From Ectocarpus siliculosus (lineage: Eukaryota; Sar; Phaeophyceae; Ectocarpales; Ectocarpaceae): a stretch of DNA of 64,000 bases. This document shows, piece after piece, positions 10,801-23,794 of this stretch (positions are counted from its first letter, which is position 1; every line of letters starts with the position of its first letter). Below the pieces are notes generated by a model. It was not told where the DNA came from and made no database searches. It worked only from the letters and a program-made list of their open reading frames with translations. The position numbers and the translations under genes were made by a program. The stretch covers positions 7,596,483 to 7,660,482 of the forward strand of contig FN649727.1 of assembly GCA_000310025.1 (NCBI GenBank), in the 5' to 3' direction.

Positions 10801-11655
10801 TCGTTAGAATGAGTCCAGGCGCTTCCACGGCTTCCACCAAAGGCATTTAACCTCACACTTTTTACAAATGACATCCCGTGCCAGCTTCCGTGAAAGTCGA
10901 CATCACTTCAGCGCCATCCGTGGGACAACCCCAGCCATTTCCACGACATGCACCAAAGGCATTTCATCCAACACTCGTTGACAAATGTCGCCTCGTGACA
11001 GCTTCCGTGGAAGTAGATTTCACTCCCACGTGTTCCTTAAAAGGACCCCAGGCGCTTCCACGATTTACACCAAAGACATTTCATCTACCGCTTTTTGACA
11101 AATGATATCTCGTACCAGCTTCCGTGAAAGTCGATTTCACTTGTTCAACCTCTGTAGAATGACTCAAAGCGGCATTTCACCTCACACAGTATGACAAAGT
11201 ACATTTCGTGCGAGTTCCTTGGAAATCGATTTCACTTCAACGTCTTCCGTAGAATGAGCCCAGGCGCTTCCACGACTTACCCCAAAGGCATTTCATCCAA
11301 CACTGTTCGACAAATTACACCTCGTTCCAGCTCTCGTGGAAATTGATTTCAATTCAGCGCCATTCGTAGAACCACCATCCATAAGAGCTTGCAAGACTTT
11401 CACCAAAGGCATTTCATCCAACATTGTTTCATAAGTGACACATTGTCCCAGCTTCCGTGGAAGACGATTTCACTTCCACGAACCGCTCTAGAACAATCCG
11501 AGGAGCTTCTACCACGTCCACCAAAGGCATTTCACCTATTACCTTTTCGCAAGTGACACTTCTGGCCAGCTTCCGTAGAGGTTGATTTCATTCCCACGAC
11601 TTCCATAGGATGACCCCAAGCGCTCCTGCGACTTCCAAAGGCATTTCACTCCCAA
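7840..11655. repeat. About 116-bp degenerate satellite array (about 32 copies)
   Basis: The block GACCCCAGGCGCTTCCACGA and variants recurs at about 7901, 8022, 8140, 8256, 8372, 8489, 8594, 8708, 8824, 8938 and 9055, and so on to about 11,630; most intervals are 114-118 bp. The monomer also contains CCAAAGGCATTTCA, AACACTNTTTGACAAATGAC and CAGCTTCCGTGGAAGTCGAT. Monomers differ by roughly 15-30%, so many short ORFs appear in all frames and none is credible. A nearly identical pair of four-monomer blocks (9451-9690 and 9918-10160, offset 467 bp) shows local higher-order duplication. The array ends at a TA-flanked inverted-repeat element. Confidence 0.92.
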
Positions 11656-11672
11656 GAATAGTTTGTGAGATA

Positions 11673-12631
11673 CCGCAAGGACGCGGGTCTTGGCACGAAT
11701 CGGCTACATCGCGCAGGCCGGGGTCTTGGCACCGGGGTGAGGGAAAAAATATGGCTTCCAAGGGATTTCATTGATTATCGCACAGGTATCGTTCACTTCG
11801 CACAGGGGTGTGCGGAGACCCCGATACCTTCGGCGAGGTTGGGCGATACCGTGGTATCCAGCTTTTGTCACGGGCCACCACTGTACCAGGGTGCATAGCT
11901 TGCATCAGGGGCTCCACTGCTGTACTTTGGCCTCGTATCGTTGCTCATGTGCAAGTGATGTTGTTCAACATTGTCATTGTTGTCGGAATCGGCAAACGGT
12001 TTCTACTCAATCAACCAAGAACAACAAAGCACACCAGACCAAACGACCCCAGCCAACTACGGTACTACGAAAAATACAGACTCCGCGCTTGCACCCTCTG
12101 ATATCGTAGCCAACGTGTTGCTTGTTTGTGGTGCGTGTGAGAGCACAGACCTCTGTGTTGGGAAATTTCAAGGTAACTCGCCGCCTCGCCGCCTCGGATT
12201 TGTTTTTCGCCGCATTTTGCTTCGCCGCATGTGTTTTGCGTGTTTGGGGTGCTGGTGTGCTGGTGTGTTGTGTTTGTCTTTGACCGTTATGTTGTGGTCC
12301 TGATGCTGCAATACCTGCACACGCACACGAAGTGCTGGTGTATGTCTGCTGTGATTTGTTCAGGATCGCACACATCGGAGTCTTGGCACGGGGGTGCGCG
12401 TTCATAACCCCCCACACGTCGCTTTGTACTTATTCAGAATCGCACGGATCGGAGTCATCGCACGGGGGGGTGCGTTATATTTTCACGACCAGACATTTAG
12501 TTCATGAACCGCACAGGTATCGGGCACATGGCACGTATCGGCGTCTTGGCACCCCTGTGCGATAGAAAAACCGATAATGAAAACATTTAAAACGACGATC
12601 GCACAGTGTGCCAAGACCCGCATCGTTACGG
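11673..12631. mobile_element. Non-autonomous TIR element (TA target duplication)
   Basis: The left end, TA/CCGCAAGGACGCGGGTCTTG (11671 on), is inversely repeated at the right end (about 12605-12633; inverse reading TACCGTAACGATGCGGGTCT). Both ends continue into TTGGCAC and are flanked by TA, as for Tc1/mariner-type or related transposons. Length is about 959 bp. Internally, motifs of the form GGCACGGGGGTGCG and CGCACAGGTATCG recur at about 11715, 11790, 12385, 12455 and 12510-12560; these look like repeated subterminal transposase-binding sites. No transposase ORF is present. Its TIR shares layout with the small MITE at 23.8 kb. Confidence 0.65.
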
Positions 12632-12960
12632 TACTACCATATTGCGAAATATCCTCTGTGGATATCAGGCTCAAAAAGACACATGAAGACAAACTGTTTT
12701 GATGGGAAGGTGCGGAAGCATCTTGCCAAGTCCGGAATCCGAAAGCTCACATCACCTACAACCGCATACACTACTATCGCTCAAAACAACACCGGCCCAC
12801 GCACATTCTTCTCGGGAAACTCTCACAAGTAGAGAAATGATGCCAAACACGAGACCTACAGTCTGCTTTACTCGACAAACATTACCCCGTTCAAAACAAC
12901 TGTCATTATGTACCTCGCGTTCCCAAACTCGCAAACAAACCGTAGCTGCCCCAGGCTGCA
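12632..12960. other. Intergenic, no gene seen
   Basis: A 330-bp spacer between the TIR element and the start of the duplicated segment (about 12,965). Only short overlapping ORFs on both strands. Confidence 0.4.
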
Positions 12961-13157
12961 AGGTTGATCACCACCACATCTATCACCGTGCAGATATCGG
13001 TGCGCTTGCTACGCAATAGAACAACGAAGCACGATAAATTTCACTAGAAACGGCGCAACAATCGAGTAACGGCATGCCCATCACCCATCCTCGCGCACCC
13101 TTCGTGTCGGTTCAGGCGTTTCCGACACGGAGACCTGTCGCATCATCATCACCGATT

Positions 13158-16100
13158 TCACGATGCAGGAGACCTCAAAAACACAGGGGTTTCGTTCGAT
13201 GTTGCACGCGCCCTCAACCCGGGAAAGCTCAAGAACGCCTTGTCTTCCTCCATAACTCTGTTCCTCCTGGATGCGTAGCAGATGCCAACCACCTCGGCTG
13301 AAATAGCGAGAAACATCAACACGTGGCCTGCCACAAGCACTCCAGCGTAAGCCTGCTGACTCTGACTGCGTTCGTGGGATACATCCACCTTGAGCAACAA
13401 CAGGTCGAACATGCTCAGGAACACAACGACTTGACCCCCACGCGAAAGCCACATGTCGAACTCAGATGTGTATGGGGACAAAATATCGAAAACCGCGAAG
13501 AAAAAGACGGCAATCAAAATGGTGATCGCAATTTGAGCCGCATCATTAGGGTATATGAACACGACGACGCCCGTGAGCATGATACGGCGTCCGCACTCGA
13601 TTACCTCGTAATAGAAGCGCTCGGGTTTGTACGCCTCCCACAGGCTGGCAATCGGCTGAGCTCCCGCCTTGTCTGCACTGGCATTGGCCAAAATATCACG
13701 ATGTTGAAACAACAGAATGGCGTACAGGAGGGGGATGCCCACTGGGTACACAACGACCATGACGCCTGCATACACTTGAAGAGCCAGGTGTTTGGAAGTC
13801 GTGCACAAAATCCTGTAGTCGGCCCGGAGGTAGTTGTTGCCGTCGTCAAGGGAGTCACAAGCGAACGTTTGGAACACCATTGATGATACCGAGGAGTACA
13901 CCAAAAACGTCACGAAGAGCAAAACCGTTACGTGCTTGTGACGTATAATTTCTATAATAGCGTGGCCGGCCGTGGCGTTCCTACGTAACGCGACCAAGTA
14001 CGTCGAAGCCAGCATCCCAATCGCAAGCAAAGGCGCGATTGTACTGACAAGGAGCCGATCGTGGAAGTCGATGCCAGACCACAAGCACCCGGCGGAAATC
14101 ATGGAACCAAGGTCGACGTTGATGACGTCGATAGCGCTCAGAAAGTCCTGGTACACGCGCGGGTAGGTGACGTTGGCTGCGGCTGCGAACTGCCCGGGAA
14201 ACCACGCAGGGCAACATCGGACCACACGCAATGGGAGGGTTTGACATGAGACAGTACTAGTTGTCTGGCAATACTCTTTTTGATTCCCTGCACCACCTCA
14301 CTCGAAAAGAGGCCCCGACGAGAAGCTCCGAACAAAACACAGCTCACCACTATTCCGCATAAGCATACCCCATGAGAGCTAAAACAGCGTTTGCGGGTGA
14401 GAGTGTGTCTGCCTGACACACTCGTATGCAGCGAAACGTTCAAACCCTAGCGCAGTCACGCGTACCTGTGTCAAAATCTGCCACACGACGATGATGATCT
14501 TGAAGGACTGAAGGGGTATGGCTTGAAATGTCTTGCGATGGAAGCAGCCAATGTTTCTCTCTTCGAATTCCGTCGACAACAAATATCGGAACGTTGCCAC
14601 AGTTGCACAGACCGCAATAAGCGCGGCGAATACCGTGGCGACCATGAGTCCCTGGCGCCTTGACCTTGAGCATCGCGTACAAGTGTGAGCGAGCGATGGA
14701 GAGTAGCCGTCTCCGCACACAGCGCAATCTGCAGCAACGAAATGTAAGGACATGCGGGAAACGGACATTTGACTGCTTTCGCAGAGGGGGGGGGGGGCTG
14801 CTTTGCACTGGGCACCGTCTACACCCTATTCACACATCACAGTGCGATATTATGGCCCATTCAAGCCGGTCGCCCGGTTGGTCTAGTGAGAAACCTCCCA
14901 ACCCTACTGCACGATGTGGGTTCAATTCTCTCTCTGCAGGTTTTTTCGATTCTCCCTGCAGTTTTGAGGTGAAGAATATATAATTTTTGTGAGTGTACAC
15001 AATTCCATGGTTGACGAGAGAAACGGATGACTGAAACCTTCTCGCGATAACAACCAAGGCAAAAGTACCGCAGGATACAAGGTGACGCAACAAACAAATC
15101 AAACAATAAGAAGCTCTTGTGTGACCTTCCTCCTGCGTGACCTGGCTGATTCGTCAGAAATGTGCACCGTAAGGTGAGCATAGCTGGCACAACAGCAGAT
15201 GGGGGCGAACAAACACACACTTACATGGTCCCATGTATCCGTGGTCACAGAAGAGCTCCGCCCCCGTTTCTCCGCCGTTGCAAGCATCCGCATTGAAGCA
15301 CGGTAGAATGTTGTCGCTTTGGTTCGTTGCACGCCAGTAGCCTGGTGAGATGCTAAGCGTTTCAAAGGTGACCCCAGATACGTCGGCCGTAGTGTGCTCC
15401 AATGGCGTCGAACATGTCGGCAGAACGTCAGCGGTTTCGATGGTGCAGTTGTGGCACTCCTCCCAATCAGGACAATCAAGGCACCCCGCCTCATAGCGCG
15501 AAATACTAGTTCCCTCGTTCTGTGATTGAAAGGCACGCCACGCCAACAAATAAAAACGAGGGTCTGTAAGTCGTTGTTGTGCTGCCTACTGTTAGACGTA
15601 CACCGACTTGTTTTCATCGGAGGGAGCTTCCAACACCGTGGCTTTCAAAAAATATTCAAAGTTGAGGTGTTCGCAACGGAGGGCAAGCTTGTCGGTAGAA
15701 GCGGTTAAAGAGCCGGGAAGAGATTTAGACTATTTATTAATACCGCTCGGACGCGATGTGCGACAAGGCGAGAGGCAATAGGGCTTACACGCTTGTACAC
15801 ATCTTCCCGCTTTAGCCTTTGTGAGACACAGGGTACCGGAATATTCCCATCTACCTCATGGATGTCTTGAAGGAAGAAGCCGGCTGCGCAATACAATGCA
15901 TTCTCTTCGAACGACGAACGGCCAATGGTTGCAGATCCGACCACAGCTATCGCAAAACCACGAGATGAAGCCGAGTTGGAGAGAAAGGAACACCCGCTAA
16001 CATTCGCTGTGCCTCCGATGAGGCTCAAAGCACCGCCCGCATCTGGCAGCGCGAAATGGTACGAAAAACAGTGGTGGGTGGGATACGTGCGAGGCGCAGT

Positions 16101-17997
16101 TACGCTGGGCCTCAAACGCGACGGCGGCGCAAGTGGAAGCATTTGGAGGTCAAGACGAAAAGAACTTGCTCGAATGCGCCTGTAGTTCTTCAACACAAGA
16201 CACTACGAGAGATTCAACGACAATACATATGCGTCATAACACTTTTTGCTTGTCCTGTGGCCATCCGTAGCAGTCTGGGTGCTCACCTGCTGAGTTACCC
16301 TTGAAGAGCGAGGAGGTAAACTGTTCCGACCCGTCGAAGGTTTCCACAGCACCACCGTTCTTGCTCGCCGTGTTGCCCAGGAAGCTACACCTCGAAAACG
16401 TTCCAGTGGCTTCAGCTCTGGAAGCCGCCACTGCACCGCCGTTGGTTGCCGAGTTGGATTCGTATGTGATGTCTTCGAAGTTATAACGATCCTCAATGTC
16501 GGATATATATGTAGCACCCCCGTCCCCTGCGGCGGTGTTCCCAACGAATGCACCACCGGACATGTGGACGACTGGAATAAGATAATCTTGCGCTTGCACG
16601 AGAATCACCGATAGAGCGCCGCCGTCTCCGCCAGCAATGTTGTTGCTAAAGATTGTGTTCCCATCGCACCACAGGCTTCCTGCAGAATCCATATTGATCG
16701 CGCCCCCGTCGTCTGAAGCGGAGTTGTTGCTGAAGAACGTCATCTCACCATGCCAGGACAATATCGAGTCGCCTGCGCGAATCGCACCTCCGGCAAAACT
16801 CGCCGAGATATTGCTAAAGTGAGTCCCGTTTCCATCCCAGGACAGATTCGTACGGGTCACATACATTGCACCTCCTTCTGAGCTTGAAGAAGAGCTGAAT
16901 TGTGTCCCGTCACCAATCCAGGACATGTTTGAGTCATACGCGCGGATCGAACCTCCTTGCCCTCCGTAATTGTTTGTGAACTCTGTGTCGTCACCATCCC
17001 AGTACACTGTTGAAAGGTGTGTGTAGATTGCACCTCCGTCCGAATACGCCAAGTTGAAGCTAAACTTCGTGCCGTCACCATCCCAGTACACTGTTGAACC
17101 AGGCGCAGCGTGGATAACACCTCCTTGCGAATCCGCGGAGTTGTGGCTAAACTCTGTGGCGTCGCCATCCCAGGATACGGTCGAAGCATCTGCGTAGATC
17201 GCGCCTCCGTCGTTGGCCGAATTGGAGGTAAGATATGTGCCGTCGCCATTCCACGACACGGTCGAATCATACGCGTAGACCGCACCGCCGAGGGTGCCCG
17301 AGTTGTAGCTTAAATGGGTGCCGTCACCGTCCCAAGACACGGTCGATCCGTGCGTGTAGATCGCACCTCCATTACGATCAGCAACGTTGTCGGAAAAGAC
17401 GTTACTCTCGCTACTTTCCCAGGAAATGTCAGACCAAAGGACATAGATTGCACCTCCATCCCTGGACGCGGAGTTGGTGGTAAGCGTGGCATCCCCACTA
17501 CCGTCGAAAACCAACGTTGAATATGCCGCGAAAATCGCACCTCCGTGACCACCATCATCGGTCGTGTCATCCGTAGCAACGTTCCCCGTGAAAGCTGTGG
17601 CGCCGCTAAACCTAACACTGGATTCACCAACAAACATCGCCCCACCGGATGAAGCGTTACCATTGGCGAACGTCATATCCGTGCAGTGCATCGAAGATCC
17701 CCCTTCCACGACGAATAGCTGCGTCGTGTGGTCGCCATTCGCGGTTGCACCAGATCCGTCCCCAGTGATGTTGAGCGATGTGCCATTTGTGACACGGATT
17801 GTTTCTGTAACGATCACTTCTCCAACCCACTGCACGGCGAAATCGCCGTCCGAACATCGAAGCAAGGTTGCTAGAGTAACCGCGTCTTCGCTACTAGCAA
17901 CGGTCCAGAGGCTTGTATCAAGGCTGCAAGGTAGAGTTGCTTGGGCCGTAGCGACTGCAACCAAGAACCCCACGTTCAAAGCCTGGAAGAGGCCCAT
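13158..17997 (-). CDS. Secreted beta-helix (Pmp repeat) / Cys-rich / multi-TM protein
   Basis: A five-exon gene whose joins preserve phase throughout: 17997-16287, 16042-15855, 15519-15225, 14728-14466 and 14264-13158 (3564 nt, 1187 aa). Donors are GTGAGC, GTAGAT, GTAAGT and GTACGC. Residues 1-20 (MGLFQALNVGFLVAVATAQA) are a signal peptide. Residues ~100-630 are about 15 copies of a GGAIY...S.VSWDGDGT.FS.NSA repeat, the GGA[IV]/FxxN pattern of chlamydial polymorphic membrane proteins, expected to form a right-handed beta-helix. Then come Cys-rich segments with CLDCPDWEECHNC and CAVCGDG...CTRC. TM1 is at about 757-781, followed by six or more further hydrophobic helices to about residue 1150, in the style of TRP-like polytopic domains. 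This arrangement suggests a cell-surface sensor or adhesion protein; no ligand or activity can be inferred. An 11-bp insertion near 13,175, absent from the 4-5 kb copy, ends the frame early (FLRSPAS) and shortens the cytoplasmic tail by about 25 residues. Confidence 0.85.
14868..14945 (+). repeat. tRNA-like (A-box/B-box) fragment in intron
   Basis: GGTTGGTCTAGTGAGAAACC (A-box-like) and GATGTGGGTTCAATTCTC (B-box-like) lie about 45 bp apart, as in tRNA-derived SINE heads. Stems do not close into a cloverleaf, so it is not a tRNA gene. It lies in the third intron (14729-15224) of the membrane-protein gene. Confidence 0.3.
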
Positions 17998-18000
17998 CTA

Positions 18001-21000
18001 ATGAGTGAAAGACGTGGGCGAGGTGCACGAACATGGGGTTGTGTGGAAATAGTAAACGGCGAACGGTCAAGGGTTAGGCATGGTTGATACCAACGACACC
18101 GCTCTGTTTAGAGAACTGCCAAACAACAAGGCGAACGGAAGGTGGTCCACGGCCGCCCCAGAACCCCAAACATAACGGCGGTCAAACCTGATCGAACCCC
18201 AAACAAACCCGAGGAGTGTGAACAACCGAGGTGTGAGGCTAGTTTCTTCTACAGACCACTGCTGCGTGAAATTGCGTATTGCGTGAGTGTATGCTTCTGC
18301 AATCGATATACATACACCATTCCTCTTCAACTCTCTTTTCGGAATAAGAACCGTGATTGAATATATTCACGAACGCTGCAATGCTTAGGCGAATATGGTC
18401 TTGAGCGATGATAAAAACGCACACAGCTCCGCGTTCGTGATCTCCTAAACATGTGAAGGAACAATACATCGAACCATGGGCACCATTGGGATCGACCCCG
18501 TGAGTTGAATGGTTGGCCTGGCTAGTAGTGCAAGCATGCCTGACTGGAAGTGAATTGAACCGGTGCGCTTTGCACCATCCGTACAATAACCTCGGGTTGT
18601 CACCGAAAGTCAGTTGTAGACTCATCTTTTCAATGGGAGGAAGAGGTCTACTTCTTCGATCGAGCTGTGTGGCATACTCTTGGAAACCTGAAGGGCCTCG
18701 AGTGGCGTCGCTGGCGGGAGAGATCAGGGCAGCCATTCAAGCAAGCTCTGCACCGGCGTGTCGAAAGGGTTCTTGCTTCTAAACGCAACGCAAGCAACAC
18801 CGGCCGGCGCCCAAGCCTTCAAGGGCAGCAGGCACAGGAAACGCAACAACCAGCCGCGCCAACGACGACATTTGGTAGAGCAACAACCAGAAGTACATTC
18901 GGAGGAAGCCGAGGAGGTTGAAGCAGAAGCCTCGCACGTACACAGAGATGTGAGGCGTACCGGCGTCGATGGTGATTGTTGAATCGATCATGATTCTGTC
19001 AGGGTGTCGACCCAATCGACGCCATATGCCTGGTGTGCCTGGATGTTGATGCCAACTACAACAGAAGGTGTTGATTCGAATGAAAGAGAGTGAAACTGCT
19101 TCCTATGCCCCCCATTTCGACGGCGTTGAGAGCATCCAAATAAAGAAAAACGGTTGGGAAATCCCCTTGAACGACGCCAAAACGACCGTCGACATCATTT
19201 GTTTGCTACCAATGGGTACTGGCAAAGAATTGAGACGCACCAGTCAGCCGAGACAATCTGCGGCGTCCTTGGCGAGAATGCCAACCTGTGCCAGGAAATA
19301 GAGCAACGCTGTTCTCGCCTACAGAGCACCGATGAGGGCGTACCAGACGTTTATGTCCGTTGCATAACCCCATGCCAAAGCCAGATGATACGGACCTGCA
19401 ATCGTGATGCACGCCGGACGAAGACGGCTAGGGATCGTTTGCGCAAATGAAGGTGGCCCACGGGCTGATCGTGCACAACTCCCAACACGCGCACACGTTG
19501 CACATGCACAAAGACTAGCACACGGACACAGTTGGACAGAGAGTTGGCCATGCGCAACAACTGAAACACACATGAGCAGATGAACAACGAGGTGGCGATA
19601 GTGCTTTCGATCAAGGAAGATTGTTGAGACAGTGCGCCCCCCTCCGTGAGCACGAGAATATCGAGCTCTGTGACAAGATCAGTCACAATCAGCAACGGAT
19701 GTGCCGCAAGACTGCCGTGGCGGCTGCAAACCTTAGTTTTGCGACAAGCAAAATGCACTGGACATGGCTAGTGTTATTGCTGATGGTGTTCGTGTTGGCC
19801 CGGGGCACGGATTTGCTACCCCCCAGGGCACGCGTCAGCACGTCAGGTATCGAATGCACAGATATCATCATCCATGGGTGTTAGGCTTGGTGGTGGCGTC
19901 AGTCAGGCGGGAAAATCGCTAAATCCTCTGCTAGACACGGCGGGGTTGCGGACGCTAGATAGAATTCCGAGAGGGTTACGACGTACAACGGCAAACCGTT
20001 CCCAAGAACGATTACTACGCGCGTGACCGTGACCTCATGAAACATGTTAACGATGTACATAGTAGTGTTGGGGTATTTGCAGTGCAAGACCGACTCTATT
20101 CTGCTGCATGTGTTTGATACAGTATTGTGAAGGCGTGTTCCAAGTCTGTAACCGTCTGGTCAAGACACTTGGGCGTCTGTGTGTGGATAGTAAATCACTC
20201 CGTGTTTTTCTACCCAAACCTCTTGTCACACAAGCAAACCAGCGGGCTACAGCGGTCAGGCCACGCTGGTACGCCTGTTAGGTTATGAGCCTCGCACGCT
20301 ACCTCTGCGACACAACGCTGGTACGCCTGTTACTACATAGTTCACTTTCGAACCACTCTCCGTTAGGTAGATTTGTCGCGAGCTGGCGTAGTGGTGGAAG
20401 TTGCCACATGGACAAGCTTGCAACATTTCGTCCATCAACATATATATGCATAACAACGTGAAACCAGAGCACACGTGGCACTATTGTGGAAAGGTGGTGC
20501 TATTTTGATGGCATTCTTCAGCCATCGGTCGGCCTACGAGTTTCCTCAATTATCGAGAAATATCACAGCACATATCTTCCCGTCACTTGTGGCAGATACT
20601 CTTCTAAATCGACATGTAAATCGTCGAGGTTTGTTCCGATCTTGGTATCGTTGGTCGCGACAACCCGCGTGCGCAACATACACAGATCAACAAGACTCTG
20701 GTCTAGCCAACGAGAGCAAGATATTTTTTGTCAATCACGACTAATGCGCCGATGACACCCCGGCTTGCCCTCCCTGCGAAGTTGCTTTGTTTGCTGTGTC
20801 ACCTCTCCAGCACTGGTCCAAGTCGTCATGCTGTATGCTGTTGCTGCTGTCCTCTATGTTGTGGCGTTCTGGTCTACCACATGTAGGTATGGATACGTTG
20901 AAGTATTTGTGGCACAAGAACGACTCCTGCTGTGGACTACATGTTCTGGTCGCAACGGGTGATATTGTGATCCATCCACCACATTCATGTATTTAGCTTT

Positions 21001-23790
21001 TGAACGATGCTTCCAAGCGCTGACATAAGAATCTAGCACATGAAGGCGCTGCGGCTTTGTCGCCAAGTCAAGTAATGAGTAGATGGCACGCTGCAAACGT
21101 ATTAGCTATTACTAGCTATTACACATCGTCACAAGATCACGCCCAATGAATGGGCGGCAAATTCCAACGGCTTTGTTCGGAAGAGATCAGAAGGGTTGGG
21201 CGGGGTTTCATGTAAATGCGAAACGATGTCAGCAGCGAAAGAATGGGACCGCATCCAAACCCAAACCACCTTGCTTGTCAGGCCATGCGTGGAACTTCTC
21301 TGAGGTTGCAGCATGCGTCCTGCCTCGCAAGTTCGTCGGCCGCTCACCAGCACTGGCTAGAGAACGGAGACTGCACCAACGAAAGTTCACAAAGTTCCAC
21401 ACGGTCGGAGGGTCTCCGCGCGGTTCTCTCTCACACAGCTCACCGTCGTCCGCTCGATTTACAGCACGGTGGAGCTGGAACCTCTCGTTCTTGAGTGCAC
21501 TGGATGCTGCTGTTGACTGCCCTGGGTGGGTGCCAGCCGTGGATGGGTGGCCCCGTAGCTATGCACGCTTGCTGCCGGCGCCGCCACGAAAGTCGCGCTT
21601 CAGTTTATCAAGCGCCGCACCACTGGAAAGAACGGAGCAACAAATGTGAGTTCAGAATTTGAAGAATGGTGGTCTCCATCTCGGAACACGAATCTCGGGG
21701 TCTTCTTTTGTGGCGTCTGGACGATCGCCGACAAGTTGTACGACCACGGCTCTCGGGCGGCACAGCAGTACCTTCAAGGCGACCTGTTTGATCAATTTCC
21801 GTTAAAGGCTGTAGGGTTCAAACCTGTCAGCGCAACGTCAGCACCGCGGCACAAATTGAGAGCTCTCGTGAGCCTTGGTTACACATTGATAGTAACTCTT
21901 TAGGACTAATCGATGTTGAACGTAGCAAGGCTAGGTTCTTCACGCGAGCGAGGCTAGGTTGCTCAACCCACATCTACCCTAACCCTAACCCTCACCCACG
22001 GCCAAAGCACGGCCTAGCGGCCGCGAACTGGCCGGCACGCGGCGATGCGGAACGGGGAGAGGGCGCTGGAGAGGAATTGGCCCCCAGAATCAACGCCGAA
22101 CAACGCCCGACCAATCACAGAACGCGTTAGTCCTAAAGATCTACTACCAATGTGTAAACACTATTATACAACACTACTCGCTCTCGTGTTGGTGCGGCGT
22201 AACTTCGCTGGCCCCACACCCGCAAACAGGCATATGTAACTACACCGTTCGTTCCTTGGCTATCTGGCTGTTACCCGAGAGTACTCATCGTCGTTCTTGA
22301 TGTCCCGTAAACTGAATGGTGTTCATTCTCTAGAGGATTTCTGTGGCACGTGACACGGACCCCCAGCATTCCCCGATCACACACGTCGAGGATGGGTGCA
22401 AGATGGGGTTTGCCTGGTCGGAGAAGAACGCTACTCTCATCATCTTAGCGGTGCCAGGATTGCTTCTTCAGATCCACCTTTGCTCTGAACCGGCGACCAT
22501 CTTGACACCAAAATATTTCCGTGAGATCTTTTGTTTATCGTTTCCGCTCCCCTCTGTGGAGAATGGGAGACGCTACATATGACTGAGGTGAAAATTCTTT
22601 GGCGTATCACATTGTTCTGGTTCTGGACGTCGCCGGCTTTAAACCTACCTGCCGGGTATTTGCTGAGCGCATCGCCGACTTCGTACAGGAGGAAGGCGGA
22701 ATGCCGCACAGAGGATGCATGCTGTCCTTTGCTTTCCTACCACCAGATCGTCGTATTCGCGAGAGCGAGGTGCCATTGTTCTACCTTGGAAAACACGAGC
22801 CTCAACATCTTTGTTGAACGTCTGTAATAATCCAGCGGAGTACTGTAACTACTTTCAGGACACCTGGTCAACTACACACAGGCGCACACTCATTGGTGCT
22901 GTCAATAGTGTTGTCCTCGTATTAAAGCCCGGTCCTGACTTCCACACCGTACCCGCAAACTCTAGACTGATCCCAACCAACTACAGATATTTACGAGCCC
23001 GTGCGGCTGATGCTGACCCATATCACAATCTTCTTAAATTTACAGACTGTATCATGGCGCCGCAAGACACTCATATCAAGCTCGGCGGCACACGCTGACA
23101 GAAACCAACCACGAGTTTAATCTCCGAACTCAAACAATGACAAGAACTGCACTCAGGGCAAGTTCATCCATCATATTCTCTGCTAATCCTCCGGACACCA
23201 TTTGACGTAGTACATAATGCAGAGGGCCGGCCCATTTATTGACCACACATGCCTCTCCCCATCACTGCAAACAAGGACAGTCCACTCTGGACGAAATCAA
23301 AACAAAATCACGTGTCCCCCCACACCCGGAAGTGTCTAAACTCCTTATCCCTGCCCGCCGGAGGCAGAAAACGTCGGCCTCTCCCCTCGTAGTCTTCCAT
23401 CACCACATCAAGGAGGTGGGGTACCTACCAACGTAGACGGAGACAAAGACAAGGGGGGTGGAAATTATCACGACAGTACTCAACATTGATGGCCGCAGTG
23501 TCACCTGGTAAATCTATGATAGCGATATTTGCGTGTGTAGCCGGGCGCGGGGCAGTTCTGAGTGATGCTTCGTTCGTAGGCATCTCAGCAAAGAAAAACA
23601 CAACATAACAAGGCGTGCAGAATAACGTCCCTCTAAATTCACCGGCAACAGAGTCGCCGGTCCGTTCGTTGGCGAGGCCTATGGTCTTAAACATCGCGAA
23701 TAGCATCAGCATCAAAGACGCGGCAGAACAATACCTCGGGCCACTTCTTGTCTGGCGCGTGGAAGGGGGGGGACTTCAGTCACATCACGG
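18001..23790. other. 5.8-kb region without supportable gene
   Basis: I read both strands and found only short, mutually inconsistent ORFs (the longest about 165 aa, in unlinked frames, without recognisable motifs). Small features are an 18-bp direct repeat ACGCTGGTACGCCTGTTA at about 20262 and 20320, and a short telomere-like CCCTAA tract at about 21975-21995. The sequence just upstream of the membrane-protein start (18001-18360) presumably holds its promoter, but I see no clear TATA box. Confidence 0.45.
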
Positions 23791-23794
23791 TATA

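Noticed and set aside
7840-11655. CRISPR-like array
   Set aside because: Eukaryotic context; repeats and intervening sequence are all part of one ~116-bp monomer, with no unique spacers.
21970-22000. Telomere (CCCTAA repeats)
   Set aside because: Only about three units, embedded in ordinary sequence; a similar tract at about 59,355 is also too short. At most a trace of an interstitial site.
21146-23098. Possible gene fragments (for example 21146-21649, 22599-22817)
   Set aside because: No splice-consistent joins, no motifs and composition not clearly protein-like; left as unannotated.
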